64,000 nucleotides of DNA from Dendrolimus kikuchii. Lineage: Eukaryota; Arthropoda; Insecta; Lepidoptera; Lasiocampidae. Each line of letters opens with the position of its first letter. Positions within the stretch are counted from its first letter, which is position 1. The stretch is from contig CM034401.1 in assembly GCA_019925095.2 (NCBI GenBank), positions 2,945,838 to 3,009,837 on the forward strand, given 5' to 3'. Made by a program: the position numbers and the translations under genes. Below, piece by piece: positions 24,736 through 37,286 of the stretch. The notes under the pieces are model-generated. The model saw only the letters and a program-made list of their open reading frames with translations, was not told the DNA's origin and did not search any database.

Positions 24736-25029
24736 ATAAAAAAATAATTACGGAACTCCTGTTTAATATAATAAAATTCTTGATGCAAAATATGTGATAT
24801 CACACTAGGGAGGGAGCAGTCTTACGAATGTGACAAGGACGGTGGAGGGATCAAAAATCATGAAATTCGCCCTTAGCTCCCCGTTACTCTACTTTACTCT
24901 TGTAATAAAAAAAGACCGTAAAAATCCACTCTTATATATACTAATACTACATTTGATTTTCATTTGTATAATTAAGCCTCTTCAAAATTGTCGGACATAA
25001 TGTATTTTATACTATGGTAGTTTTTATAT

Positions 25030-25440
25030 TCAAATTCAAAAGTTTTTATTCAAAATAAGTTCCACTAGAGAACGCTTTTTGAAGGTCTTACATGTAAGTT
25101 AAAATTTAATTTTTTACTTCATATTCTACGTACACCGCTTCGCAACGTGTTGATGCTGTAAAGGAGAAGAAGCGGCAAGAAACTCCCCAGAACACGTCTA
25201 GCTAAATATTGTTTTTCTTTATATTTCATATTCTATTTATGTCTCAAATTTTTTTTTTTAATAAGATTTGTACAGAAGTATGTTACAGAATTACTTTTTG
25301 AAGAATTAATGGAGTTGTAGCAAACAATGCATACTCAATAAGACCAAGACAATAAAAGGAAAGAAAAATAATATTATAGTTATAATAATGACATGACGTG
25401 CTAAAATGTTATGCTGCAATATATCCACAAATTCCTTACA
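25030..25440 (+). mobile_element. Interspersed repeat, family X
   Basis: Opens CAAATTCAAAAGTTTTTATT, includes CGCTTCGCAACGTGTTG and GGCAAGAAACTCCCCAG, and closes GGAGTTGTAGCAAACAATGC. Other copies: 42595-43470 (Helitron inside), 58010-58130 (short) and 61515-61830. Confidence 0.65.
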
Positions 25441-25639
25441 AGCATGGCAAGATAAAAAATAAATAAAAACGTTATACAAAATTTAGTATAACAGGTTGGA
25501 GCGAGGTGTTATGTAAATGATTTTTTGTCATTTAAGTATTCTTCAATAGTGTAGTATCCAGTAATATAGCAGCTCAAAAAGTAAAACATCTTGCTTCACA
25601 GTTAAATATATAAATTTATTTAGAGCGCGTTCCTTTAAT

Positions 25640-26108
25640 ATCTCACGAGGCCCGAACTGTTCCGTCTGGTGTTCCACTAGATGGCCGCGGTCGTTAAGGT
25701 CGTGGCGAAAACGTCACTAATGACGTCATGATTTTCGGTCACGCAGCCACACAGCCCACAAGGACCCATGTCAAGATTTTTTTTTAAATGTTTAAGGCTT
25801 GGCACCTAGCGCAGTTGTATTGTAGGCTACAATCCACACCGTTCAACGGAGTTCTTGTGAAAACTCGAAAGGCCACATTTGACTAAACAGTTCACATTTC
25901 TCACAAAAACACATAATTACTACTCAAAAACTATCAATATCCTACAACTATTGTTCATTTTAGAGTAATTTTACACATTTTCAGAAAATAAAACTGCACA
26001 GCACAACGTCCCCTTTCAGTTTCCGCCAAAAACTCCATCCATGTCAAGAGGTGGCGCGAATAACCGTTCCACTAGAATTTACGATTGTGACTCTAATGGA
26101 ACGTAGCC
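25640..26108 (+). mobile_element. Family G repeat, interrupted by SINE E
   Basis: Halves 25640-25776 and 26040-26108. Shared with 29010-29640: GACCGCGGTCGTTGTAGTCG-type sequence, CACTAATGACGTCAT and the CTAATGGAACGTAGCCT end. GTTCCACT/AATGGAAC motifs at the margins suggest an inverted-repeat DNA element, not proven. Confidence 0.5.
25777..26039 (-). mobile_element. SINE family E inserted in family G
   Basis: Reverse copy with its poly(A) read as T9 on the plus strand. CATGTCAAGA repeats at 25767-25776 and 26040-26049. The uninterrupted target is visible in the other family G copy near 29177. Confidence 0.85.
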
Positions 26109-27907
26109 TTAAAAACCAACGTGTTACTATTGTTCATTTTAAACCATATTAAGTATGTATATATTTATTTTTAAATTAATTTCTACAAATACGACTAGTT
26201 AAGGTTGCTACTTCTTGCTGCTTTTCAAAGCTCGATAGCAATCAGAAATGTAAGTTAATTAAGTTGATGAAATGACACGATATTTATTTACAATAATATT
26301 TTAATAAAGTTTAGAAGTAATTCACAGCTATAAGGGTACTTAAGATTATCGTGTACAAAACACTAGGTACAAATATTTTAAACGATAAAACATCAATAAT
26401 CATTAGGAATTTTACATTTACACTAAAATTACTAGTGTTACCAGATTCTTAATTCTCAAATCACATCCCACTTCCTCATATTTAAATTATTCACTGATTT
26501 AATTTAGGTCCATTGTGATCACAATGCAATGATATTTAGGTTATTTACTTTATTCTAATCAAAATAATCATAACATACTTTGTCTAACGATTTATTTTCT
26601 TTTTGACATGTGCACGCCTATCAAGTTGCACATTTTTGATAGTGAATTTGACATGTCATAATTGTCATACATAAAAACTATCGTCATCGTATCTAAATTT
26701 AATCGTGTTGAAATGATTTTTTTTTTAATCAAAAGCAAGAAAACACGGCATTTATTTAGATTCAAAAACTCCTAACTCTTGCTTTTAATTCTCTTTTAAG
26801 TTAAAACGTGGGTTATATAGCTTATTTATTACGCAACACGGAGTATTTTAAAGAAATGATATGGGTGCACCAAAATGATTAAAATGTATTGGCAAAGAAA
26901 CTCGATTTTTATATAAAATCGAATTGGTAATGTTTTAGGGCACCACGAACTAGTCATCGACCTGTCAAAAGGAAAATAAATCGTTGGACAAAGTGTAAGT
27001 CATGATAATGAATTATGTATCATTTAAAATTCTGATATTGGCTGTATGAGATTATAGAGATGGAAAACTGAATTAAAAGCAAAACTTGTTAAATACGTGG
27101 TTTATTCCGAGAGACATAAAAAATCAGAGAGTGAAAAAGTGACAGATTACACAAAGGGCGACCACCAAGGTCACAATAGGCAGGCAAAGGAACTCATCCA
27201 TACAGCCATGTAAATTAGTTATTGCCAGAACATTGGCAAATTTGATAATTTTTACAGAAAATACACCATTACTTACAAATAACGTTTTTTTTCAATATAA
27301 TCGAAATTAAATCTGGCAACACATTTAATTGTACTTAATGTTATATGGTGGACTAAAAAAACTATGTAATGAATATGATGATTAACATAAAAAATCAAAA
27401 AAATATACACTTTCAATAGTTTCATAAGTACATAACATATAAAAAGATATTAAAAAACTACTTAATAATTCAAAAATTATAATGAACGGTCAGTCAATGT
27501 ATTTTGCAAATCACATGTGATGTGATGTGCATGAATTCAAATAGGAAAAAAGGGGGCATTGAATCCAAAGACGTTAAAAAAACAAGAGAAGCAAATTTCA
27601 CAGTTATGAAACAAAGAGAACTTAAGGATCTACGTAAATGGAGTTCGCCGTCTCGCTCACGCTTTACTATATTTTATACTATATATAAGATATAAACTTA
27701 TAGAATTACATCTAATAAATGTGTATTACACAAAAGTTCATAAAAAATTACGTTAATGTTTTACAATAAAACCGTTTTATCAGACAACACGATATAGACA
27801 AGAATAGATTTTTAACAAGAATTCTTTTTATACTATTTTTTCTTAAATAATTATGCCTAATTCTTATATTCTAGTTTAATTTATATATATATATGTCTGT
27901 CTGTCTG

Positions 27908-27988
<81 letters not shown>

Positions 27989-29009
27989 CATATAAGTGTT
28001 TATATGTATTTAATTTGTATCTATCCATCTATTTTTAAATATAGTAATGTATACGAAATCATAACGATTTTTTTGTGAAACATTTGTAATTGATTTGCTA
28101 AGTTTTGTGAAATACGGATTTGACGTAAGAAAATTTTGTGAATTTATGTCTTCAAATAATGTGGTCATGCGTGAGCGAGATAGCGAACTACATTTAGGCA
28201 GATCCCTTAAATAAATAAACGACTTCACGACGAAACGTATAACGGTGAGTAGAGACAAATATTGAGTAACATAATATTCCGGTACTATACTACGAAAATT
28301 TTAAAATGGTGTATTTTTTTAGTCTTGTTTTGAGGTGTATAAACAATTTAACAAGCTTTATAATTGCTTTCACTATTTCATTTGGCATACTTCACGTTAT
28401 CTATCGTCGATAACTTCAGGCCACTTTGAGTAGCATCATTGTGATCTATTCTTTAACCCTTATTTTAATATGCCTATAGAATACCGTGTATCTAACATTT
28501 CTGATCTCAATAGATTCCTTTATAGCCGGATCCTAAGTCTTACTTTCTTTCATTTGCATTATCACCAGTTAAAATTTGACATTATATATATAGCTTACTA
28601 TAAATCAACAACATTTGTATACAAATATTGTTAACGTTTTACCAATAATAAGATACAAGGGTGAATATTAAGATATAGGAACCCGGCTTTAATCATTTAA
28701 ATTATTATAATCGCTCAAGGACGACTGCAGCCTGATGTTACTAAATGCTAATACGTTATCAAGCTTTTGAGTGTTTTAATGTCGCGTACACATTGATCCA
28801 ACGAAATTGGCCTTCGTTGGCTTAACGTGTAAGCGGCCTTTGAAAATCGTAAGATCTATAAAAAAATACAACACATAATCAGGTGTATTTGAGAGAAATC
28901 ATTCATAAGCCATATATAAGCCATTTGAAATGTACGATGTTTCATCTATTCCTTTCAAACTTTGCCATGGTTTTGAAAGAAATATTGGACATACAGCAAG
29001 TGTTTACGT
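26109..29009. other. AT-rich DNA, microsatellite, family H fragment
   Basis: Holds the TG microsatellite and a family H relative at 28560-28688. No coding exon recognised. Confidence 0.3.
27887..27988. repeat. TG/TCTG microsatellite
   Basis: ATATAT, then (GTCT)n, then about 40 TG pairs with one T interruption. Unlinked to any exon. Confidence 0.95.
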
Positions 29010-29640
29010 CACACTCCAATTGTTTTCAGACGACAAACAGGACGTTCCATTAGTAGCTCACAACGCCCAAAATGCTCCGTTAGCCGTTCCACAAGGCGAC
29101 CGCGGTCGTTGTAGTCGTGGTGAAAGCGTCACTAATGACGTCATCATTTTCAATCACACAACGCTCACAACGACCCATGTCAAGAGGTGGGTCGAATAGC
29201 CGTTCCACTTGGGTTTACGATTGTAACGCCGGTAAGCAAATGGAACAGGAATAAGTTTTTGTTAAAGGTTTTTAAATACAAGCGTTTGAGATCCTGGATA
29301 TCATGTAGCAGCAGAGTGCTAGCCAAGATAAGTAAAACGAGCCCAAACACGACGGGTCTATCTTGTTTAGTACAGGAGTTCCTATGGCCACCTTCCGACA
29401 CCATCATTAGATCAGCTCCATGGTACCATATTATTGCATTGTCACGCGATATACAAATGTGTGCAAAATTTCAGCTCAATCGGAAACCGGGAAGTTGGTC
29501 AAATTTAACTTGCAAGATTCCACCCGAACTTGCATACATACATAGGTACATCCATTGCAAGTTAAATAAAGCTTGTAAAAATCGCGCTCGTGAACGTGGT
29601 CATTGTGAGTCCCTAATGGAACGTAGCCTGTATCGCCTGC
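29010..29640 (+). mobile_element. Family G repeat, interrupted by family F
   Basis: Halves 29010-29261 and 29581-29640. Shares CGTCACTAATGACGTCAT and CCCATGTCAAGAGGTGG with the copy at 25640. Confidence 0.5.
29262..29580 (-). mobile_element. Family F copy nested in family G
   Basis: Reverse copy of 16215-16555. Family G sequence (CGATTGT before, CATTGTGAGTCCCTAATGG after) continues on both sides. Confidence 0.6.
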
Positions 29641-29664
29641 GGATCAATCAGAGTATCACGTACG

Positions 29665-29703
29665 TGGCTTAAAGGCCTAGTTGCCAAGCCATCAACATAA
29701 AAA
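29665..29703 (+). mobile_element. 39-bp stub of SINE family E
   Basis: TGGCTTAAAGGCCTAGTTGC and CAAGCCATCAACATAAAA are the last bases of family E plus a short A tail. AGTATCACGTACG is duplicated exactly at 29652-29664 and 29704-29716. Confidence 0.85.
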
Positions 29704-30352
29704 AGTATCACGTACGCCTTTAATAACCTATATTAGGAGATAAAAGATCAAAAATAAGATATTTTTTAAAATTATATACAGGTTTGATTCGATTCCATTT
29801 ATCTTGTACTTATAATATGTATTCGTAAAACTAATCAGACATTACCAAGTTTGTTAGGTACAAATTGTAAAAGAATAAAAACGTTTAAAAATCTCGTGGT
29901 ACTTAACTTGTGTTAATTTATAATTTTACATTAATACATTATGAATTAAAGTGATTTATTTACAATAAAATTAATTTACTATGTCCATTTTCGAATGTAT
30001 ATAATTAAGAAATCGCCATACGTTTTGTACTATTCGAATAAAGACAGCGAGTGTCGGAATAACAGCCATTTTGTTTATGACACGATAGGCGAAATGTCAA
30101 ATTATTCTTATGTCATAAATATATTACAGAATAAAGTTGTTAATAATATTTATTACAATGACTTCGTGTATTAATACAATATAGAAAACTTAACTTAGCT
30201 ATATTGTATTCTATGCATAGTCCCTCGAGACTATATATTATTTTCATACTGGAGTGTTGGCACGTTTGTTTTTACCAACATTAAAATAAGAACCAATTCT
30301 TTAAAACAAAACACCCATGATAGAACAAACGCTGACCACGATAAACCGTCTA

Positions 30353-30486
30353 AGGCCCGCTTCCTATATCATACCGACCGTTCGTTTGTCTTACTATCGA
30401 TTAAAATTTTACATAAGCTCCATACAAGTAATGTCAAAATTCAACCGATGGTAGGGCAAGTCAATGAATAGATATAGGAATCGGCC
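30353..30486. mobile_element. Short MITE, family H
   Basis: About 131 bp with ends GGCCCGCTTCCTATATC and the inverted GATATAGGAATCGGCC. Related or partial copies: 5880-5999, 22833-22945, 28560-28688 and 57148-57294, each with ATATAGGAAC-type ends and a TGGAGCTTATG-like core. Confidence 0.6.
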
Positions 30487-30547
30487 ATAACTCAAAGTGA
30501 ATCTCTGAATGCATGTGCGACATTTCAATTCTGTCGATTATTATTAA

Positions 30548-30758
30548 CTAGCTGCGCCCCGCGGTTTCGCCCGCGTGGTGATGGAGAATCGTAATATTTT
30601 GGATAATTCACATTATATCTTTATAAATTATAGCCTTTGTGTTATTCTGATGTGTAAGCTATATTATTGTAAAGTTTCATCAAAATGCATTAAGTAATTT
30701 TTGCGTGAAAGAGTAAGAAAAATCCTTACAAACTTTCGCGTTTATACTATTAGTAGGA
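30548..30758 (-). mobile_element. Short non-autonomous Helitron
   Basis: On the minus strand it begins TCCTACTAATAG after A and ends GGGGCGCAGCTAG before T. The hairpin CGCGG GCGAAA CCGCG lies 12 bases from the CTAG end. These are the canonical Helitron terminal rules. Confidence 0.85.
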
Positions 30759-31129
30759 TATCGACACACGTTATCTGCCAATTATTTTTTAATAAAAAAT
30801 ATTAATATTAATAGGAACACGAAATTCGATGCGATCGGCTATCGGATGTGAAGAGCTACGGCGTCCGTGAGTGTGATACGCGTCATATATATGTTCAAGT
30901 CACATGCCTAATATTATACACGACTGACCTCAGTACACCATACAAAATTGGCAGTGTACCCGCGATCTAAGTTATATCCTCTTATTGATTTGGTTCTAAT
31001 ACCCTACAAATTGTGCAATTTTTTTTTAGACACGTATAACCCCCGGCACGTAACTTGGTCGGAGTCGTAAGATGCGCAAGTCATTTTCAAGGTCTTTTTA
31101 GTTGTCAAGCGGGACACGGGGGTACGAGG

Positions 31130-31905
31130 AGGGTACATGATTTTAAAATGAGTTTGTAAGAGTGACATGATATTTTGTACTGAACTAATACAATGTACCA
31201 CTTTAAATGAGGCGAGGACATTTGTTACGGTTTGTACAGCGGCAGTATATTTGAGGTAGAGTTGCGTCGGACACATACGAGCCGGTACATTTGTCACGTA
31301 CAAAATTAATTTGTACTGATACGGTACAAATCTAAAAAAGTAATGCTTCAAATGTTTTGTTGCGCTACTACTCAGTGTACTACTCGCGCCTCAAATGTAA
31401 GAGGAAGGACGGAACGAGGACAACACGACATGTACGACTGCTAGCAAAATGAGGTGACCGAGGCCGATCACATCCGATTCTTAACGAACATTTCCGAACT
31501 AGAAGTTTTGTAGGGGATAAATGTTATGTTACTCTTACAAACTCATTTTAAAATCCTACCCAATTCTAATTTAAAGCGATGAGGCCGGTGAGGCGGTGAG
31601 CGTCATTCCCTCATTTGTCCCGTTCAAAACTAGTTCCGAAATGTTCGTTAAGAATCGTAATCGGCCTCGGTCACCTCAGTCGTACTATGACATTATCATG
31701 TTGTCCCTCTTTGTCATATCAATATCCGTAGAGGCGTTATTGTACTGTTGTACCATATGCCTCGATCCGTCCTTCCTCTTACTGTTGAGTAGTAGCGCGG
31801 CAAAAATTTTAAAGTGATACATTTTAAATTTTAAGCCGTATCAGTATAAATGTATTTTGTACGGGACGAATGTACTGGCTCTCATGTGTACTGCTCATCG
31901 CTATT
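31130..31905. repeat. Large imperfect inverted repeat
   Basis: 31250-31505 pairs with 31630-31905: AGGAAGGACGGA, GCGCTACTACTCA, GGTGACCGAGGCCGAT and TTCTTAACGAACATTTC occur in opposite order and strand. A second pair, 31139-31168 with 31526-31556, carries AAAATGAGTTTGTAAGAGT. No transposase is seen. Confidence 0.7.
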
Positions 31906-33198
31906 GATGTGTCAGTCGACCCTTGCCTCCCGCACCGCGTCCACGTTCCGTTCGCTCCCGATTACACAAATTTTTCTTAAGATTGTTATAGTTTTAAATT
32001 TAATTGCAATACCAGGATCAAACACCATTTTAGGCATACATGCCGGAAAAATGGTTATTTCTTAACTTTTAACTGTGCATATTTTATTTATAACACCTAA
32101 TAAACTTCTCGAATTCCTCTTCTTTCTTTAAATTTCTTATCAACAGACATGTTCAAAAATTAATGAAGACAATAATCATAGAATAATAACAAGCAATAAA
32201 ATGTACTATGCATGAACTTGAACCCCGCTACGCCAAAACTTGGCCAAGTTAAGTGCCGTATACAATAAACTAAAATAAATTCTTACTTATAATATATCAA
32301 TTCATAATCTATCATAAAATTACCAACTAAATAATTTTATTTCGAATGTTTAGAAATCAATTTAAGACTAGTATACGAGAGAAAAATAGCAATTGTCTTT
32401 CTGCTATCAAAACAATTTGTTTATATTCTAGTACTATGCTAGCGACACACCCGCCGAAAGTTCGGCTAAATACGCTCGCAGTGTTTTGTAAGTATAAGCC
32501 GCGCGCAGAAGGTTTACCGATGACTACTTACTATTATTGTATATACTTATGTAAAGTATATACAATAATAAAATTATTGCAACAACTATTTATGTAACCT
32601 TTTTTGCTAACCCTACTGACCATCGACGCGTGCTATGAGGCTATCGGCAAACTTTCTGCGCACCGGTTCGGCATAATGCCGAATCTTTCTTCTAGCGGCT
32701 GTTTACGTGAGAATGCATTCAATGTATTTTGAATAGCAATCAATACATCAAGCGACGCGTTACGCGACCCAAAAGTTCAGCGAAAGTAATTGAACCATTT
32801 TATGTACATGCTCCGATAATTTTACGGATCTATAATACATAATTTCACCTCTTCATATTGCCAACAATGGTAAAGTTAATACAGTGTAAACTCCATGTAA
32901 CGTCACTCGATTTAACGACAAACTCCCTTAAGCGTCTAAATTACTTGGCTTTGGTTGGTTTAGCTCGTCTTCTATACAATGATATACTCCATATAGCATT
33001 ACACTTACTCTCAGTAACGACAACAATTAAGTAAAAAAAAAAGCTTTTAAGTTGAAAAAATTAGTAAAAACTGCGCTTCCGTTTATCGTTTTATTATCCT
33101 AGCCCGTAATAAAATCGACTGTCGTCATCATGTATACCGAAATTTCTAAGTACTTCCTTTATCACCAAAATGCCTCAATATCGCAAGGTATGAATACA

Positions 33199-33770
33199 TA
33201 CATACAGGTCGGCAGGCACAACTTCGAGGGGGAAGCCAATAGGAGGATTCAGTTGGGTTGGGCAGCATTCGGTAAACTTCGTCAAGTCTTCTCGTCGACC
33301 ATTCCGCAATGCTTGAAGACAAAAGTCTTCGAGCAGTGCGTCCTCCCCGTCCTGACCTACGGGGCCGAGACATGGACACTTACGGCAGGATTGGTCCACA
33401 AGTTCCAAGTCGCTCAACGGGCTATGGAGCGAGCTATGTTGGGTGTTTCTCTTATGGATAAAATTAGAAATGAGGATATCCGTAAGAGAACCAAGGTAAC
33501 CGACATAGCTCGCAAAATTAGCAAGTTGAAGTGGCAGTGGGCCGGTCACATCTGCCGCAGGACCGATGGCCGATGGAGCAAACGAGTCCTGGAGTGGAGA
33601 CCGCGTCTCGGTAAACGTAGTGTCGGACGCCCTCCAGCCCGATGGGCCGACGACCTATGCAAGGTCGCCGGTAGGCGCTGGCTGAGGAAATCGGAGGACA
33701 GGGATGAGTGGCGCCGTCTTGGGGAGGCCTACGTCCAGCAGTGGACTGCAAATGGCTGACGACGACGACG
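33199..33770 (+). mobile_element. 5'-truncated LINE 3' end, (ACG)n tail
   Basis: An open frame to TGA at 33757-33759 codes the C-terminal part of a non-LTR reverse transcriptase ORF (VLPVLTYGAETWTL, KWQWAGHICRR, GRPPARWADDL). A (GAC)n run follows. It is flanked by ATGAATACA at 33190-33198 and 33771-33779. Confidence 0.82.
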
Positions 33771-33781
33771 ATGAATACAAT

Positions 33782-34525
33782 ACAAACAAAGGTTATGGTG
33801 TTTGAAAGAGAAGAAACCAGAACGAATGCAAGGATAATGGTCGATGATGTTATGCTGGAGCAAGTGAATGAGTTTGTATATCTTGGATGTGCTTTTAGCA
33901 GGGATGGAAGGTACACCGCTGATATAGAAAGAAGAGTGAATTTGGGGAATAGTTTAAATGGAGCGTTAGGTAAACTTCTAGGCGCTAAGAACCTCAGCCA
34001 GAAGGCCCAGCTCGCCGTACACAACGCGGTGCTGGTACCTACGCTCACGTATGGAAGCGAGAGTTGGGTATGGAAGAAAGAGCATGAAAGTAGAGTAAAC
34101 GCGGTCGAGATGCGAGCACTGCGCAAAATCTGCGGAGTGACGCTCGCGGACCGCGTTCGTAATACCGAAGTAAGAAAGAGAGTTGGTCTGAAAGAGAGTG
34201 TCGGGGTGAAGGTAAGGAAAGGAATGCTCCGGTGGTTCGGGCATGTAGAAAGAATGCATGATGAAAGAATGACTAAACAGATATACAATGCAAAAGTGGA
34301 TGGATGCAGAAGTCGTGGAAGGCCACGACACACCTTCCATGATCAAATTGATCGTGTACTAGCAGAAGGTGATGTCAGGAGCCTTAAGAACAGACGAGCT
34401 TGCATGACAAGAGTTATGAATGTCAAAGAGGCAAGTGAGGTGTGTAAGAATAAGCCTAAATGGCACTCTGTTGTTCGTGCCTACCCCGCGAGGGAACTGG
34501 CGTGAAGTTATGTATGTATGTATGT
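33782..34525 (+). mobile_element. 5'-truncated RTE-type LINE 3' end, (TATG)n tail
   Basis: An open frame to TGA after PARELA codes the C-terminal region of an endonuclease/reverse-transcriptase ORF (VPTLTYGSESWVWK, GMLRWFGHVERM, SRGRPRHTFHDQID). It ends in a TATG microsatellite. ATGAATACAAT repeats at 33771-33781 and 34526-34536. It is the same family as 12850-13561, with a similar truncation point. Confidence 0.85.
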
Positions 34526-35360
34526 ATGAATACAATAAGTAAACAATACAACAAAACTACTGGTGCAGCAAAAGACGTCAGACAAAAATAACAGATTTCT
34601 CTCCATTTAACGGCAACTCTTTATAACGCCATAAAATGCACAGTCCCTTCAGTGTCGTCATATAGAGTTTACACTGTAGTTTGAAGGAATAGGTAGGTTT
34701 ATATTATACAATATTTGGGTAAAAGTATCGCAGCATACTACTTTCTATCGCAAAACGCGTTGAACTACAAGCCGCGCAATTCCAACTGTTTGGCGCCTTA
34801 GGTATGCATGCAAACTGAATACTAAGACCGCCGAAGTTTCGGCATCATACCTTCGGCAGATGTGTGGTTACACTTAAACTCAACTTTCAAAGTTCAATTG
34901 ATTCGCTTTTATATTTAGTCGCGTTATAACTCAGTCGATGGATAAGTTTTAATTGATGATTGAAAAATCGATCCTCAGTCAGACACGCTTGACAGAGTTT
35001 GTTGCTCCTCATTTACACAACGCCAACTTCCACGGCAGTGAATAGGTGGCGAAAGATATGTGCAGCGAGAGTATGTAAACGCAATTTACTTGATACTCGC
35101 GCTGCCCACTTCCGTCGTCACTGCCCTGTTTGCTGACATGGTAGTGGGCATAATTTAAATGAAGCACTAGTGGCAATTTATGACGTTTCATACTACTCTA
35201 AGACAAAATTCTTCATTATCTTTCAAAAAATATTTATAGACATTTAGTTCTTAAGTACTTAGCGCATTTGAGTGATTCATTTTGTATTTAAACATACATA
35301 TAAATATATGAATTTTTTATATACCAACTCTTAGATCGTTAGTACCTCAGTTATTCCTTT

Positions 35361-35541
35361 ACGGTGGGGCTTCATTTGCGATAGTGTTAAAGATTTAGAA
35401 TTTTCGACTGTAGCCGAATGTGTCTTATTTAATGCGTTAAAAATAACGTCGTTAACAAAGACGATCTCAAATAACGCATTAAACATATTTTCATATTATC
35501 TGCGTGTAACGACCTGTATGTCGCAAATGAAGCCGCATCAT
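35361..35541. mobile_element. MITE, family K
   Basis: GCTTCATTTGCGA at 35369-35381 and its exact inverse at 35521-35533, with longer imperfect pairing outward. Non-coding, about 180 bp. Confidence 0.55.
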
Positions 35542-36384
35542 TCAGGGGCTACCTAAACGGAGTGCCTATCTCGCTAGGACATTACCATATTTTTGAAGAT
35601 ATAAATTGAATTAATTTACTTACGGCAAATCTATATACTCTATGGAATCTCAACGACAATATTACCAAATGTTTCATAAATGTATTGTTAAAAAAATATA
35701 TATATTTGAACATTTGATATATTTGAACTAAAGTGTTCCTCGCGGCGATGCTGCGGGTCAAACCCTAGAATGTAGGGTTCTATCTCTCTCTATTTTACTT
35801 ACATAAAAACTAATTTTTATTATTCACATAAACCTTCAGTGAAGAATTATCCAACTGATGGTAAAAACCGCTTAAAAATCGGTTGCCTGGTTAAGGAGTA
35901 AGCGGGTATACAGACAAACGCGGAAGGCGACTTGTTGTGTACTATGTAAAGATGAAAATCAAATTTGCGATATTTTTCAAATATTATTGTTTATATTCAT
36001 AGAATAATGATTTGTCGTTGAAGCGTAGGAAGCCTTCAATGAAGCGCTTTTTGATCGAGAAATGCGTTTATTTTAATATGAAGCGATTTTACAATAGATA
36101 TTTGTTGCGCGTACAACAGTTGGTTTTGCGTTCCGTAGTGAATTTCAAATATTGGCGGTTGGCCATAGATTATGAACGATTGTCATAAACACTTTTTGAT
36201 AATGCGCGTACACACAGGCGCGAGCGTGTTTCATGCCGGTTGGACCGGTGTGTACGTTCCGTACATATCTTATTTTTGAATAGTATATAAAGTATGTTAT
36301 TATTTATTTATTTACTTATTCTTGGAATGTTTCTTATTATTTATTTTCTTCACCACTATTGTCTTAATATTTTCCTTAGTTTAG

Positions 36385-36475
36385 AGGGTTGCCTGGAAGA
36401 GATCGCTTTAAGCGATAAGGCCGTCCTTTGTTCAACATTACTGTACTTAGTTTTAATTTTTGGTGAACAATAAAG
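36385..36475 (+). mobile_element. Retroelement-like tail, family T
   Basis: GGTTGCCTGGAAGAGATCGC followed by the near-palindrome ATCGCTTTAAGCGAT and AAGGCCG. A reverse copy is at 63905-63985 (CGGCCTTATCGCTTAAAGC). Probably a LINE 3' end, by its recurrence and A-rich end. Confidence 0.5.
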
Positions 36476-37106
36476 TGTTTTCATTTATTCATTCTTTCGT
36501 TCATACATTCCTTGGTTGATCGTGCGGCGATAGTAGTAAATATATTTTTACAATTTATATCTTACAATATAGGTGGTAATGTGCGGGCGTAATAGTGAAC
36601 TACATTTAAGTAGCCCCTCCATTTACCCCTCAAGCTGCTTGGCCTCTTTATATTTATTTCTCTTAAAATATCCATTTCAATGTCAATATTTACGTGATTC
36701 ATAAAATATAAATATTCATAAAAAAATGTAAAAAAAAACCTAAAACAAGAAAGACCCTTAGGCGTCGGCCTAATTGGCATCGTACGATGACACGATGCGT
36801 TCTTTTCGCACGATGCGTTCAAACATATAGACTTCTACATTCTTCAGTGTCCTAATTGAACCTCGGAAGCATCACGCGAGCAGTCTATGCTTAATAATGA
36901 TCGTACGATAGGTTTGATCTTCCGATCAATTAATCAAATATACCAATCTCTTTGAGTGCCGTATTTCGTTATTTCGTACATCAAAATAATAGTTGAAAAT
37001 ACACCGCGCTGATTTCTGGATTTAAAAAGTGGATTTTAAAAGGTCTATTCCTTTTGTCAATGTCATTTGAAATTTTTAAAGCAATATTGCCCGACAGAAT
37101 TAGTAT

Positions 37107-37286
37107 AGTATTTATTAGAACTATACAAACACGTATAACACAGGTACAAATATAACCGAACACAACCAGTGTAAACGTAATGAACGATTCAATCACACGC
37201 GCAAAGTCCGTCACTAACGTCTTGCTTCGCTTGTGGCTATCGCTAGACTGCCGATCTCTCCATTGGGGCATTGCTTTATACTGCCC
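37107..37286 (+). mobile_element. Interspersed repeat, family V
   Basis: TTATTAGAACTATACAAACA then ACACAGGTACAAATATAACC. Shared with 50452-50665 and with the host of the mariner (62281-62505 plus 63798-63860, reverse). Class unknown. Confidence 0.6.

Larger units (their letters stand above)
32882..34676. mobile_element. Pogo-like MITE (family A) split by two LINE insertions
   Basis: The ends CAGTGTAAACTCC and GTTTACACTG lie between TA dinucleotides. 32882-33190 and 34526-34676 match the copy at 592-1026. The interior 33199-34525 is two LINE 3' ends. Removing them restores alignment to the reference copy across GCAAG(G/A)TAT.AATA.AATAAG. Confidence 0.8.

Noticed and set aside
31004..31351. 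115-codon minus-strand frame
   Set aside because: Lies within the arm of the inverted repeat; composition explains it.
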